64,000 nucleotides of DNA, from NCBI GenBank assembly GCA_934229785.1, contig CAKQEA010000009.1, forward strand, positions 1 through 64,000, in the 5' to 3' direction. This stretch comes from an uncultured Anaeroplasmataceae bacterium. Its GTDB lineage: Bacteria > Bacillota_I > Bacilli_A > Acholeplasmatales > Anaeroplasmataceae. Below, in pieces: positions 24,746 through 34,881 of the stretch. The translations under genes were made by a program, and so were the position numbers. The notes under the pieces are model-generated. The model was not told where the DNA came from, did no database searches, and saw only the letters and a list, made by a program, of their open reading frames with translations. Numbering within the stretch: position 1 is the first letter of the stretch; each line of letters begins with the position of its first letter.

Positions 24746-26920
24746 CTACATTTTAAACAAATTAGTATAGTACAATGTCAATTCTACTATATTCTTATTT
24801 TCCTTTGAAAGATTAGCTAAATAGCTAGCATATAAATAAAGAGTATTTTCTGAATATGATGATAATTCTCCTCTTAAATAGGTTTCATATGAAGCATTGT
24901 TATATTTATCACTATTTGTATTAATAGTTCTCATTTTTGAAATATCATTATCTTTAGAATATTCTTCTAGCATTTCTAACTGTACAGAAACAATTGCCTC
25001 TCTTAAATTAATCATTTTTAAAGATAATATAGGTAAGTTATCCTTAATAAGTTTAAAATGATTAGGATCAACCGTTTCCTCCATAAATGCATATTTAATC
25101 CATAATAAATTATAATTATTTTCCTTAGCCTTAATTAAATCATTATAATATGAATTAATTAGGTCACAATTCCAAGCAAAATATTGGCTTTTTCTCATCA
25201 AATTAAACATTGCTCTATTATTTTGACAATCAGCTCTACCACCAATATTATTTAAATTTGAAAACATATCCCATTCAATTTCAATAATTTTTTTAACCAT
25301 TTTTTGTTTATAAAGATATTCCTTAACAAATTTAGCTATTTCATCCTTATAATCACTTATATAGGCTGAGCTCTTTTTTATGATAATATGATTATTAAAT
25401 AAATCATTAATTATTGTTTCATTTATTTTTTCATATTCAATATTATCATTGATAATATTAATAATAAAACTATAAATAGCATTATTTTTATCCATAAGAA
25501 CAAGTTCAAGCTTGTCATGAGGTAGATATTTATGATTGTAAATATAATAGTATTCAATTAGTCTATCAATTAAATGATTTTTTAGTAAAGCATAAGTATC
25601 CACATCAGCTCTATCACTGCATCTTTTAAGATTATAAGGATATTGAGAAATCTCTAATGCCTTCAAGCTTACATCTATTAAATAATCATTTTTAGAATTG
25701 TCTATTGTATTCCTTCTTAAAGCATAAAAAGTTGAATTTTCACCTAAGTAAAATATTTTACCATTCGTTAATAATGATTTATTTTGCATAGTTAAATTAT
25801 TAATATCTTTAATACCTAGAAATTCAAATAAATATTCATCTACATAGAAAACACCATGCTTAGGAAGAACATTTCTGATAAAAAACCTATCATATTCCCT
25901 TGGCAATAAATTATAATTATTACTAAGCTTTAAAAATTCTGATTTTGGCACATTATTTTCAACTAATACAACATATCCTGGATTAAAATCATGATCCTCA
26001 GAAATATAATCATCGCATAAATAGCATTCACTACCAAGTCCAAATAAACCAATTGTTATATTATTTAAGGTATCAGGCTCTATATCTTTAAATAATATAG
26101 ACTTAAAATCATTAAAATAATTCAATGACATCTCTAATCCTGAAGTTCTTTTTTTATTTAATTTTTTTAAAACAAGCTCATATTCATCTCTTGTATTAGA
26201 ATAAAGCTTACCTCTTCCTACAAATTTATCAATTTTACACAATGCTTTAATATAAAATTCATTACTCAAATTTAAATCGTTAATTAGATAATAAAGCTTA
26301 GCCTTGGTTTTATAATATCCCATAATATGAAAATCATCCAAATTATTATCAAAGACGATTGTAGCCTTATTTAAATAATCTAATGCCACATTATATTGAT
26401 TTAATGCAATATAGCATTCAGCTAAATTTACATATGTTGTAGCATTTTTAATTAAATCATCGCTTACTATATCAATTGCCATGTTAAAACATTTTATTGC
26501 CTCAACATAATTATTTTCATCTTGATATAAAAGGCCTAAATTGTTATACAATGCCTTATGCTCCTTAATTAAAGATAAATCATTAATATTTAAACAACAG
26601 TTAAAAGCATTATGGGCTAAATCATAATGCTTTGACTGTCTATAGGAATTACTTATATTAATATAGGAAATAAATTTAGCGTTATTATCATCAATATTCT
26701 TGATTAATTTTTCTAAAGACATAGCTAACTTATAAGAATTATCATATAAACCTAAATCTCTATAAAATCCAATAATTTCATTTAATAAAGTAATAATTAA
26801 TGAAGTATCACCACAACAAATTGCCCTATTAAGTTCATCCTCAATAAACTCTTTAGCTTCAGTTATTTTATTTTCCTTTAAAAGGCTATCAAATTTTTTT
26901 ATTGTTAATTCTTCATTCAT
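24746..26920 (-). CDS. TPR protein with DUF4037 nucleotidyltransferase-like and DUF4125-like domains
   Basis: A 724-residue cytoplasmic protein. Residues about 1-270 are tetratricopeptide-like helical repeats ('YNNLGLLYQDENNYVEAIKCF', 'YVNLAECYIALNQYNVALDYL'). Next, 'IGLFGLGSECYLCDDYISEDHDF' (about 290-312) resembles the DUF4037 family, related to minimal nucleotidyltransferases, with a G-x-G-S-E start and D/E-rich metal site. The C-terminal third ('YFAWNCDLINSYYNDL', 'LLWIKYAFMEETVDP') resembles DUF4125. The function is not known. AGGATGA precedes the ATG. It lies between fucO and the putrescine genes but is not tightly linked to either. Confidence 0.65.
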   Translation of the reverse strand: MNEELTIKKFDSLLKENKITEAKEFIEDELNRAICCGDTSLIITLLNEIIGFYRDLGLYDNSYKLAMSLEKLIKNIDDNNAKFISYINISNSYRQSKHYDLAHNAFNCCLNINDLSLIKEHKALYNNLGLLYQDENNYVEAIKCFNMAIDIVSDDLIKNATTYVNLAECYIALNQYNVALDYLNKATIVFDNNLDDFHIMGYYKTKAKLYYLINDLNLSNEFYIKALCKIDKFVGRGKLYSNTRDEYELVLKKLNKKRTSGLEMSLNYFNDFKSILFKDIEPDTLNNITIGLFGLGSECYLCDDYISEDHDFNPGYVVLVENNVPKSEFLKLSNNYNLLPREYDRFFIRNVLPKHGVFYVDEYLFEFLGIKDINNLTMQNKSLLTNGKIFYLGENSTFYALRRNTIDNSKNDYLIDVSLKALEISQYPYNLKRCSDRADVDTYALLKNHLIDRLIEYYYIYNHKYLPHDKLELVLMDKNNAIYSFIINIINDNIEYEKINETIINDLFNNHIIIKKSSAYISDYKDEIAKFVKEYLYKQKMVKKIIEIEWDMFSNLNNIGGRADCQNNRAMFNLMRKSQYFAWNCDLINSYYNDLIKAKENNYNLLWIKYAFMEETVDPNHFKLIKDNLPILSLKMINLREAIVSVQLEMLEEYSKDNDISKMRTINTNSDKYNNASYETYLRGELSSYSENTLYLYASYLANLSKENKNIVELTLYYTNLFKM

Positions 26921-26980
26921 AATATCATCCTTTATTAATTTAAATAAAATTTTACAATAAAATGAATTTTTATTTAAATT

Positions 26981-27850
26981 TTACTTTTTTAAAAAGCTTT
27001 GATGTCTAATAGCTTCATACATATCTGGTCTTCTATCTCTAAAAATACCCCAGCTTACTCTTTTTTTATTAATCTCATCTAAATCAAATTCGTAAACTAA
27101 TATTCCTTCCTCACTTCTATTAAGCTCACAAACCTTATCGCCTTCCTCATTTGCAATAAATGAAGAGCCATAGAAGGTCATAGATGAATCACCCTCTATT
27201 TCAACACCTACTCTATTAGATGCAACTACAGGAATAATATTGGCTGCTGCATGACCACACATAACATTCTGCCAATGATTCTTACTATCCTTTGGTAAAA
27301 CAGGCTCTGAGCCAATTGCGGTTGGAAATAACAACATTTCTGCTCCCATTAAAGTAAGACATCTAGCTGTTTCAGAAAACCACTGGTCCCAGCAAATGCC
27401 AATACCAATTTTTCCAAATTTCGAATTAAAAACCTTAAAACCAGTATCTCCAGGTGTGAAATAGAATTTTTCCTCGTAGCATTCACCAGTAGGTATATGA
27501 GTTTTTCTATATAAGCCCAAATTACTTCCATCAGCATCAATAACTGTAATTGAATTATAGAAAGCAACTCCATCACGTTCAAAAAAAGAAAGAGGAATTA
27601 CAACATTCAATTCACGAGCAAGATTTTCAAATGTTTTATAAAAATCACTTTCATAAATGTTTGAAATAGCTAAATCAAAATATTCATATTTTTCCTTTTG
27701 ACAAAAATAAGGTGTTTGAAATAGCTCTTGAAGCAAAATAACATTTGCTCCTTCTTTGGCTGCTTTTCTTACCATATCACAAGCCTTTTTTATGTTATTA
27801 TCTATATCCCAAGATATAGTCATTTGTGTTGCTGCTAGCTTAACCTTCAT
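26981..27850 (-). CDS. aguB: N-carbamoylputrescine amidohydrolase
   Basis: A 289-residue nitrilase-superfamily enzyme with the catalytic triad Glu42 ('LLQELFQTPYF'), Lys116 ('YRKTHIP') and Cys153 ('GIGICWDQWF'). It hydrolyses N-carbamoylputrescine to putrescine, ammonia and CO2, the last step of the agmatine route. Its start lies three bases after the aguA stop, with GAGGA overlapping the end of aguA, so the two are translationally coupled. Length and motifs match AguB from plants and Pseudomonas. Confidence 0.93.
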   Translation of the reverse strand: MKVKLAATQMTISWDIDNNIKKACDMVRKAAKEGANVILLQELFQTPYFCQKEKYEYFDLAISNIYESDFYKTFENLARELNVVIPLSFFERDGVAFYNSITVIDADGSNLGLYRKTHIPTGECYEEKFYFTPGDTGFKVFNSKFGKIGIGICWDQWFSETARCLTLMGAEMLLFPTAIGSEPVLPKDSKNHWQNVMCGHAAANIIPVVASNRVGVEIEGDSSMTFYGSSFIANEEGDKVCELNRSEEGILVYEFDLDEINKKRVSWGIFRDRRPDMYEAIRHQSFLKK

Positions 27851-27853
27851 AAA

Positions 27854-28933
27854 TTAATCCTCCTTTGGTATTTGCATAGTTACGCAGTGAATATTACCAC
27901 CTGCTAATAGTATTTCACGAGATTCAAGCTGATAAACATCCTTATTTTGATAAAACTCCTTTAAAATATTAAAGGCAATATCATCAAGTAAGTTACCATA
28001 CTTAGGTACAATAACAAATCTATCAGATTGATAAAAATTGACATAAGATCCAGCTAACCTGTCTCCCTCACAACGCTCTATTGCGTCAGTTTTATCAAGT
28101 CCTTCTGCCTCATCACGTGTCATTTTTAAATTGATTGGCGTAGGTATTTTAATTACCTTAAGCTTTCTTCCCTTAGCATCACACTCATTTTCTAAATACC
28201 TTATAGCATCCTTTGAATACTTATATTGAATGTCTGATTCATCATCACAATCAGCCACCAAAACAACACCAGGCTTTAAAAAACAAGCCATATTATCAAC
28301 ATGCTCATTTGTTTCATCATTATAAATACCATGCTTTAGCCATAATACCTTTTTAGCTCCAAGATATTTAGATAGCACAGCTTCAATTTCCTCTTTTGAT
28401 AAATTATTTCTACCCTTTGATAGCAAGCATGCCTCTGTAGTTAAGAATGTACCCTCACCATCAGTATGAATAGATCCACCCTCTAATATAAAATTATCTA
28501 AAGAAACACATTCATCATTTAAAGCCTTAGCTAGTTTTTTTCCTAAAGCATCATCTGCTCTATAATCCGAGTATAGTCCATCAACACTTCCACCCCAAGC
28601 ATTAAATCTAAAATCAATGGCAACATTTTTATTATTATTTTTAACATAAATTAAGGTATTATCTCGAGCCCAGGCGTCATTGTACTCTAAGCGTAATATC
28701 AGAACATTTTTCATTTTAAATCTTTCAATTTTTTTATCATCTATAGATGGATCACATACTAAATAAACCATTTCATATTTGCTAATAATAGAAACAAGGT
28801 TATAAAATACATCCAAAGCATATAATGCGTCACATCGCCATGTATCACATCTATATGGTAATAAAATTATTGTTCCCCTATGAGGCAGTCCCTCAAATGG
28901 CATATTATTCATTTTTAAGTCTAATTGATTCAT
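27854..28933 (-). CDS. aguA: Agmatine deiminase
   Basis: A 359-residue PPAD-family enzyme. It shows 'EYNDAWARDN' near residue 83, 'LEGGSIHTDGEGTFLTTEACLL' in the centre, 'HVDNMACF', and the C-terminal 'GGNIHCVTMQIP' with nucleophile Cys350. It converts agmatine to N-carbamoylputrescine and ammonia. The first ATG (28933) has GAGGA five bases upstream and lies 29 bases inside the preceding decarboxylase gene, so the overlap is probably real. It is the middle gene of a three-gene arginine-to-putrescine operon. Confidence 0.93.
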   Translation of the reverse strand: MNQLDLKMNNMPFEGLPHRGTIILLPYRCDTWRCDALYALDVFYNLVSIISKYEMVYLVCDPSIDDKKIERFKMKNVLILRLEYNDAWARDNTLIYVKNNNKNVAIDFRFNAWGGSVDGLYSDYRADDALGKKLAKALNDECVSLDNFILEGGSIHTDGEGTFLTTEACLLSKGRNNLSKEEIEAVLSKYLGAKKVLWLKHGIYNDETNEHVDNMACFLKPGVVLVADCDDESDIQYKYSKDAIRYLENECDAKGRKLKVIKIPTPINLKMTRDEAEGLDKTDAIERCEGDRLAGSYVNFYQSDRFVIVPKYGNLLDDIAFNILKEFYQNKDVYQLESREILLAGGNIHCVTMQIPKED

Positions 28934-30446
28934 AATATTCCTCTAAATCCTTCTTGTGCTTTTCGTATAAATCCCATGTATCTAAATCAATAACTGAAAC
29001 ATAATCCTCATAGTCAGATAAAACAGTCGCCCCAGTCCTACGATATAGCTTAATTCTTTCAATAATATCCTTAGTAAATATTTCACCTGGTATTATAAGA
29101 GGAATTCCAGGAGGGTAAATCATAATTGATTCTTTTGATATTTGATGCGTAGCCTCTTCAAGAGGTATTACCTTTAAAGGTGCATGATAGGCTGTTCTAG
29201 GTCTTACAATTCCCACAGGAAATGGTCTATCATACTTATACTTTGGATAATTAATATTTTCTTGATAATGGTGAAGTGATATATCCTTCAATGCTAAAAC
29301 TAAATTATCAATATGAGCTTTTTTTGACCCGATCGCAATAATTCCTAAAAGCGTATAAGCCTCTGCTAGCTCCATTTGAATAGAATATTTATCCTTAAGT
29401 AAATTATACATTTCAAATCCATTTAAATCCAATGATTCAATTTCAATAACAAGCTTAGTATCATCATAGTCAAAAACATTCTTAGATAAAAAGTATTCCC
29501 TACCACGAGCCTTAAAGCCAGGAATTCTATTTATTTCCTTTCTTGCGTAATTTGCAAGATTAACAATATCATTTAAAGCCTCTTGTCCATTTAAAGCCAT
29601 ATACTTCCTAGCTGAATCAAGTGAGGCTAAAAGTAAAGTAGATGGGGATGTTGTGTTTATTAAGGCAAATGCCTTAGCAATCTCATAATGAGTAACTCTA
29701 TTTCCCTTACGTAATAGAACAGATGATTGAGTAAGAGAGCCTCCTGTTTTATGTAATGATACAGCAGATAAATCGGCATCACATTCCATTGCACTATCAG
29801 GACCATAATGATTGAAAGCGAAATGAGCACCATGTGCCTCATCAACAAAAACAATTAAATTTCTATCATGAGCATATTTAACTAATTCCTTTAAATTCAA
29901 GCAAGCACCAAAATATGTAGGATTAATTACAAAAATGGCTCTTGCATCTAAATTTTCATCAATCGCCTTCTTATAAGCATCAATTGATGGCTGATTAGAT
30001 ATTTCCAAATCGAAATCATATTCTGGTGAAATAAATATTGGTGTAGCTCCCGATAAAACTAATGCATTAATTACTGATTTGTGGCAATTTCTAGGAATAA
30101 TAACTTTTTGATGGGCACTACAACAGCCCATAATCATAGCTAAAATTCCACCTGATGTACCATTAATCAAAAAGAAAGCCTCATCTGCCTTATAAGCCTT
30201 AGCCATAAGCTCCTGAGCTTCTAAAATTACACCTGTTGGATGGTTTAAATTATCTAAGCCTCTTGGCGCATTAACATCACATTTAAATGTCATTTCACCA
30301 ATATATTTTTTAAAATCATTTTGGACATTTCCCATATGATGGCCTGGAACATCAAATGGTGATACCTCTTCTTTAACATACTTCTTTAAGGCAGTTAAAT
30401 ATGGAGTCTTTTTTTGTTCGTTTTGCTTATTATTTTCCATAATCAT
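28905..30446 (-). CDS. Arginine decarboxylase-type Orn/Lys/Arg decarboxylase
   Basis: A 513-residue fold-type I PLP enzyme of the SpeA/YaaO-like, short Orn/Lys/Arg decarboxylase family. 'PFDVPGHHMG' lies at 30-39, 'FFLINGTSGG' at 91-100, 'DEAHGAHFAF' at 202-211, and the PLP lysine is Lys233 in 'SLHKTGGSLTQ'. Because aguA and aguB follow, the substrate is inferred to be arginine, giving agmatine; lysine or ornithine cannot be excluded from sequence alone. AGGAG precedes the ATG. It is the first gene of the operon, with a 196-bp upstream gap containing only AT-rich sequence. Confidence 0.88.
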   Translation of the reverse strand: MIMENNKQNEQKKTPYLTALKKYVKEEVSPFDVPGHHMGNVQNDFKKYIGEMTFKCDVNAPRGLDNLNHPTGVILEAQELMAKAYKADEAFFLINGTSGGILAMIMGCCSAHQKVIIPRNCHKSVINALVLSGATPIFISPEYDFDLEISNQPSIDAYKKAIDENLDARAIFVINPTYFGACLNLKELVKYAHDRNLIVFVDEAHGAHFAFNHYGPDSAMECDADLSAVSLHKTGGSLTQSSVLLRKGNRVTHYEIAKAFALINTTSPSTLLLASLDSARKYMALNGQEALNDIVNLANYARKEINRIPGFKARGREYFLSKNVFDYDDTKLVIEIESLDLNGFEMYNLLKDKYSIQMELAEAYTLLGIIAIGSKKAHIDNLVLALKDISLHHYQENINYPKYKYDRPFPVGIVRPRTAYHAPLKVIPLEEATHQISKESIMIYPPGIPLIIPGEIFTKDIIERIKLYRRTGATVLSDYEDYVSVIDLDTWDLYEKHKKDLEEYYESIRLKNE

Positions 30447-30654
30447 AAAACTCCTATAATAAGATTAAAAAATTATTTTTAGAAAAGCTTACCTAAAAAG
30501 CTTCACAAAAATAAAATTCAAGATAATTATATTATAGAATATTAATCAAGTAAATATTAAAAGAAATGCATATTAAAAAATATTTATTAAAAACATTTGC
30601 AATATTAATACTAATAAACTATCATATAAAAGACAAAAATATATGGGGGTAAAA

Positions 30655-33600
30655 ATGAAAAAAACATTATTATTTTTATTAACAACAATTTCGATATTTA
30701 CACTTGTAAGTTGCAAACAAATAGATGTACCAAATGACGATACGCCGAATGACACACCAACAACACCTATTAATCCGGATAAAAATACAAATGATGAGAC
30801 TAAAACAAAGCTAAGCTTTGAAGGTAGTGATTTAAAAATAGGATTAGCCTACGAGATACTTGAAAATGTTGAAAGAAATATTCCCCAAATAAGCGATGAA
30901 GGAAATAGATATCCAACCTATGGTACAAGTCTTGATAATATAACTGATGAAGAAAAAACAGCTTTAATTAATGAATCAAATTATTTAAAAGCAAGTGACA
31001 GCACCTACAATAAAATTGATAAGGATGGAAATCTTTATTTAAATGATACCATACTAGAAAGAAAGCTATATAAGCACACTACATCATTAAATACCTATTA
31101 TGGTACTCCAAGTGATGATGAAGCTGCGGTAATTAAAAGGTTAACAATTTCAGCAAGAGAGGTTGGAAACCACGTTACAGGATTGTATGCTCCTGCAGGC
31201 GAGGTTATAACTATTACCTTATCTAATGAGGATTTATCTAAAACAGGTGGAGTTAAAATTGAGATGGGACAGTACTCTCAAAATAATGAGCTGAATAATA
31301 TTTGGATCACTAGAAACGATTTTTCAAGAATGCCTCTATTAGGTAATGAAATGCTTGCAAATGAAGAAACAACCTATGTTGCTACATTCTTAGGCGGTCC
31401 AATTTATGTAACACCTATTAAACAATGTGATTTTACAATCACAATATCTGGGGCTTTAGAATATACTCATTTTATTTATGGGCTTACAACAAAGGATGAA
31501 TTTGAAAGGTTAAAGGGCTGTAGTGCCCCATATTTTGACTTAGAGGTTTGGGATTCCTGTGTAAGACATTCTGGTCCTAAAAAATATGCCAATTTAGACT
31601 ATGATAATTTAAATCAAATTTCAAATTTTTGGCTTAGTGTTTCAAACATAAGTAAACAAATTCCAGCTGGTTCAAGAAAAACTATCGGAATTGATTTTAT
31701 TTATGATCCTTTTGTTGCAGCTGGCTCTGCTGTTGCCTTTGTTGGCAGAAATTGGTGCAATTTACCACCTGATTGGATGAGTGGTGCACTAGACTATGAA
31801 GGATTTACAACAAATGGTAGTTGGGGTCCAATTCATGAATATAATCATCACTTTCAACGCTATGGCTTTAATCCCGGCGATGAGGTAACAAATAATGCAT
31901 TAAGTCTTTTATCATATATAAATTATACTAAAATAAGTGAAAATAGAGATAACTTAAGAGATTGGAATAGATATTTAAACCCTAAAGTATCATTAAATGA
32001 AACATTAAACCAATCAAGCTCTACTACTTCACCTATTTCCTCTTTAAATACATATGCTGATATAATTCATACCTTTGGTGTTGATACCTTCATAAAAGCC
32101 TGTAATTATAAAAATGGTGGCGGTGGATCAGATAATTGGTATGAATCACTATGTGAGACAACAGGCCATAATATGGAATATTACTTTTCTCTTTTACATC
32201 AGGAGGTAAGTGAATCATTAAAACAAAAATATTCAAAGCTACCTATGTTTATTCCTGCAACCATAAATGAACAAACAGGTAAGGTTATTAATGATAGTGA
32301 AATAATTACAGTATTACCTTATGTTGTAGATCCTACAACAAGCTATGTTTTAGATTTAGATAAATCATTAACACTACCAGAGGGCTTTAGCTATAAAATT
32401 AAAAATATAATTTCACCAACCTATACTAACTATACTACTAAAAATAATAAAATAAATATCTCAACTAAGAATAACTCAAAGCTTCTTATTAATTTAGAAT
32501 TAACTAACAACGATATCACAAGTACACAAACGTTTGTTGTTGAGCTATTACCAAAATTCATTGGAATAAATTATGAAAAATATAGCTATGATACAAAGAC
32601 TTTTACAAGCTGTAGTGAGGCAATAGCTAAAAACTTTGAGGGCTATACAAATAAAATAGCATCTTTAATAAATACTCATTTTGTTAATGGTGTATCAAAT
32701 AAGGAAATTGCCTCATATTATGGTAAAGTCTATATGCCAAAGGATGGAGAATATAAAATCTCAGTAGGAACTTCAAATAGAAGCGATACTCTACTTGAAT
32801 TAGGCTTAAATACCTCATCTTATACCGATATTATTGATAGTCCCAAAAATAATCCAATAAATTATAATGATAAATATATTACCTATAATGTAAAAAATGG
32901 TGATTACATTTATTTTAGAATAACAATAAATTCAAATCACCAAGATGGATTTGCAGAATTATTTGGTGGCTATGATAAATTAACCTCAATTAATTCTACA
33001 TATTTATTTAATAATCAAACATCAAAATCACAAACATTTAAAATTAATGATAGATACAAAAGAGAATACAATAGTACAAGCTTCACTGTACCACTTACAA
33101 ATCAAAAAATAATAGACTATAGTGAAAGCTATAGTAAATGGGATGATTCATTTAAAATTGAAAACATTTTAGATGGCAATAGCTCAACAAGCTATCATAG
33201 TGTGAAAAATAAATTTATTAATGCTGAGCCATTTGAGCTTACTATCGATTTAGGCGCAAATTACTTCGTAAATACCTTAAATATGACAACCTATAATGGA
33301 AATCAAGCTCATTATCCTACTTTCTTTACCTTATATGGTGGTACAACACTTGATGATTTAAAAAAATTAAAGGTCGTTGAAAATCAAACTGTAACAAATA
33401 AAAATTTAAGTGTTTCGTTTGATACAATAAATATAAGATATTACAAAATTGTTATAACTAATACAAGTGAACAAAAGTATGTTGCAATTTCAGATATTAA
33501 TATGGCTCTTACAACAAATGGTAAGCAAATATCACCAAAAAATGCTTTATATTATATAGACGATAATCAAACATTTGAAAAAAAATATACATCATCAACC

Positions 33601-33819
33601 TTTGGTTATACAATAAAAGGAAATGGTGAAATTGAAATCGAAGCAACTAATTCATTTGGAATAATCACTAAAAACACTAATGCTAAAATCACTATTACTA
33701 TTGATGAAAAAGAACAAATTGTTGAATTTGATAAAATATTTTATATTGATTTAAAGAATTTGAAAAAAATAAAAATAAAAATACTAAATGAATTAGAAAT
33801 TGATTCTTTTATTATTTAA
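30655..33819 (+). CDS. M60-like (enhancin/mucinase family) peptidase lipoprotein
   Basis: A secreted, lipid-anchored protein of 1054 residues. A signal peptide ends 'FTLVSC' (lipidated Cys20 by this start), followed by a Pro/Thr/Asp linker. The gluzincin motif 'HEYNH' encoded at 31834-31848, with a downstream Glu in 'GDEVTNN', matches M60-like peptidases (HExxH-x(8-24)-E). 'TTNGSWGPIHEY' is typical of the family. Toward the C terminus a PA14-like region ('MPKDGEYKISVGTSNRSD', about 700-790) and an F5/8 type C/CBM32-like domain ('FELTIDLGANYFVNTLNM', about 850-960) would bind glycans. Such enzymes cleave mucin-type glycoproteins. GGGGG lies six bases before the ATG at 30655. The gene stands alone with its own terminator. 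Confidence 0.82.
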   Translation: MKKTLLFLLTTISIFTLVSCKQIDVPNDDTPNDTPTTPINPDKNTNDETKTKLSFEGSDLKIGLAYEILENVERNIPQISDEGNRYPTYGTSLDNITDEEKTALINESNYLKASDSTYNKIDKDGNLYLNDTILERKLYKHTTSLNTYYGTPSDDEAAVIKRLTISAREVGNHVTGLYAPAGEVITITLSNEDLSKTGGVKIEMGQYSQNNELNNIWITRNDFSRMPLLGNEMLANEETTYVATFLGGPIYVTPIKQCDFTITISGALEYTHFIYGLTTKDEFERLKGCSAPYFDLEVWDSCVRHSGPKKYANLDYDNLNQISNFWLSVSNISKQIPAGSRKTIGIDFIYDPFVAAGSAVAFVGRNWCNLPPDWMSGALDYEGFTTNGSWGPIHEYNHHFQRYGFNPGDEVTNNALSLLSYINYTKISENRDNLRDWNRYLNPKVSLNETLNQSSSTTSPISSLNTYADIIHTFGVDTFIKACNYKNGGGGSDNWYESLCETTGHNMEYYFSLLHQEVSESLKQKYSKLPMFIPATINEQTGKVINDSEIITVLPYVVDPTTSYVLDLDKSLTLPEGFSYKIKNIISPTYTNYTTKNNKINISTKNNSKLLINLELTNNDITSTQTFVVELLPKFIGINYEKYSYDTKTFTSCSEAIAKNFEGYTNKIASLINTHFVNGVSNKEIASYYGKVYMPKDGEYKISVGTSNRSDTLLELGLNTSSYTDIIDSPKNNPINYNDKYITYNVKNGDYIYFRITINSNHQDGFAELFGGYDKLTSINSTYLFNNQTSKSQTFKINDRYKREYNSTSFTVPLTNQKIIDYSESYSKWDDSFKIENILDGNSSTSYHSVKNKFINAEPFELTIDLGANYFVNTLNMTTYNGNQAHYPTFFTLYGGTTLDDLKKLKVVENQTVTNKNLSVSFDTINIRYYKIVITNTSEQKYVAISDINMALTTNGKQISPKNALYYIDDNQTFEKKYTSSTFGYTIKGNGEIEIEATNSFGIITKNTNAKITITIDEKEQIVEFDKIFYIDLKNLKKIKIKILNELEIDSFII

Positions 33820-33827
33820 ATGATCAG

Positions 33828-33855
33828 GTGTGAAAATAATTTTCACACTTTTTCA
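33828..33855 (+). terminator. Terminator of the M60-like peptidase gene
   Basis: GTGTGAAAA (33828-33836) pairs perfectly with TTTTCACAC (33840-33848) over a 3-nt loop, then TTTTT. Confidence 0.9.
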
Positions 33856-33902
33856 TTTTTTATCAATCACTAGATAAAATATCAATACTTATATTACATC
33901 CA

Positions 33903-34775
33903 TTATTCGTATATTACTCCTTCAAAATTATAATTTTTAATAAATTTTAAAAATTCCTTGGCAGCTGGCGAAAGCTCCTCATCCTTAGTTACAACTCCAA
34001 TTATTCTTTTATCAAGTGGTAATATCGGAACCATCTTAACTCTGTTCTCTAATCCCATCATTGTTAATCTAGGCATAATCGCAATACCATAGCCAGCCTC
34101 AACCATAGATATAGTTGTTAAATCATCAACAACATGACAGGTAGTGTGAATATCTAAGGATAGCTTTGTAATCAATCTTTTTGCATCAGCATCACAGCTT
34201 TCTCTTTGCATAATAAATGGTAGATTAGACATTTCATCTAAGGTAATAGATTTAACATCCTCATAATTAAGTGGTAATATACACATAAGTGGATCCTCAA
34301 AAATAGTATAAAAATTAAATTCCTTATTTACTGATTTAGATAAAAAACCTAAATCAATTTGACTATTTTTTAACCAACCTATTATATCTTCATATGAGCC
34401 TTGGTATATTTCAAAGGTAATTTGTGGAAACAATTCTTTAAATTTTTTTATTAAATTTGGGATAAAATAACACATTGAATTAAAAATTCCTAGTCTTATA
34501 CTTCCTTTACCTAAACCATTATATACAGAAACAAGCTGTTTTAGTTCATCCTCTTTTTTTACTATTTCATAAATTTTAGGATAAATAGCTTCTCCCATTT
34601 GAGTAAGCTCAACTCCAGTTTTATTTCTTTTAAAAAGTGGAAATTCAAATTCATCCTCTAAAAGTGAAATTTGATGTGATATTGCAGGTGTTGAAACGTA
34701 GAAAAGCTTAGCAACCTTAGAAAATGATTTATGCTTAGCAATAGCAAGAAATATACGATAGGTTTCAGTTGTCAT
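33903..34775 (-). CDS. LysR family transcriptional regulator
   Basis: A 290-residue LysR protein. The N-terminal winged helix ('YRIFLAIAKHKSFSKVAKLFYVSTPAISHQISLLE', residues about 5-40) is followed by 'LFKRNKTGVELTQMG' and the periplasmic-binding-like effector domain. GAGGAG precedes the ATG. It is divergent from an EamA transporter gene, with a palindromic site between them, the usual LysR arrangement for activating the neighbour and repressing itself. The effector is unknown. Confidence 0.93.
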   Translation of the reverse strand: MTTETYRIFLAIAKHKSFSKVAKLFYVSTPAISHQISLLEDEFEFPLFKRNKTGVELTQMGEAIYPKIYEIVKKEDELKQLVSVYNGLGKGSIRLGIFNSMCYFIPNLIKKFKELFPQITFEIYQGSYEDIIGWLKNSQIDLGFLSKSVNKEFNFYTIFEDPLMCILPLNYEDVKSITLDEMSNLPFIMQRESCDADAKRLITKLSLDIHTTCHVVDDLTTISMVEAGYGIAIMPRLTMMGLENRVKMVPILPLDKRIIGVVTKDEELSPAAKEFLKFIKNYNFEGVIYE

Positions 34776-34797
34776 AGAAATACTCCTCTGTTAAATT

Positions 34798-34856
34798 TTA
34801 TTTAACTTACGGTTAAATAATTTAAATTTTACTTAACAGTATTTTAACACTATAAT
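34798..34856. promoter_or_regulatory. LysR-type operator and EamA promoter
   Basis: Nine-base arms TTATTTAAC and GTTAAATAA (34798-34820) flank TTACG, which fits a T-N11-A LysR box. Additional TTAAC half-sites follow at about 34833-34848. A plus-strand TATAAT lies at 34851-34856, before the transporter start. Confidence 0.6.
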
Positions 34857-34881
34857 AGTATGTAATCAAGGAGGAAAATAT

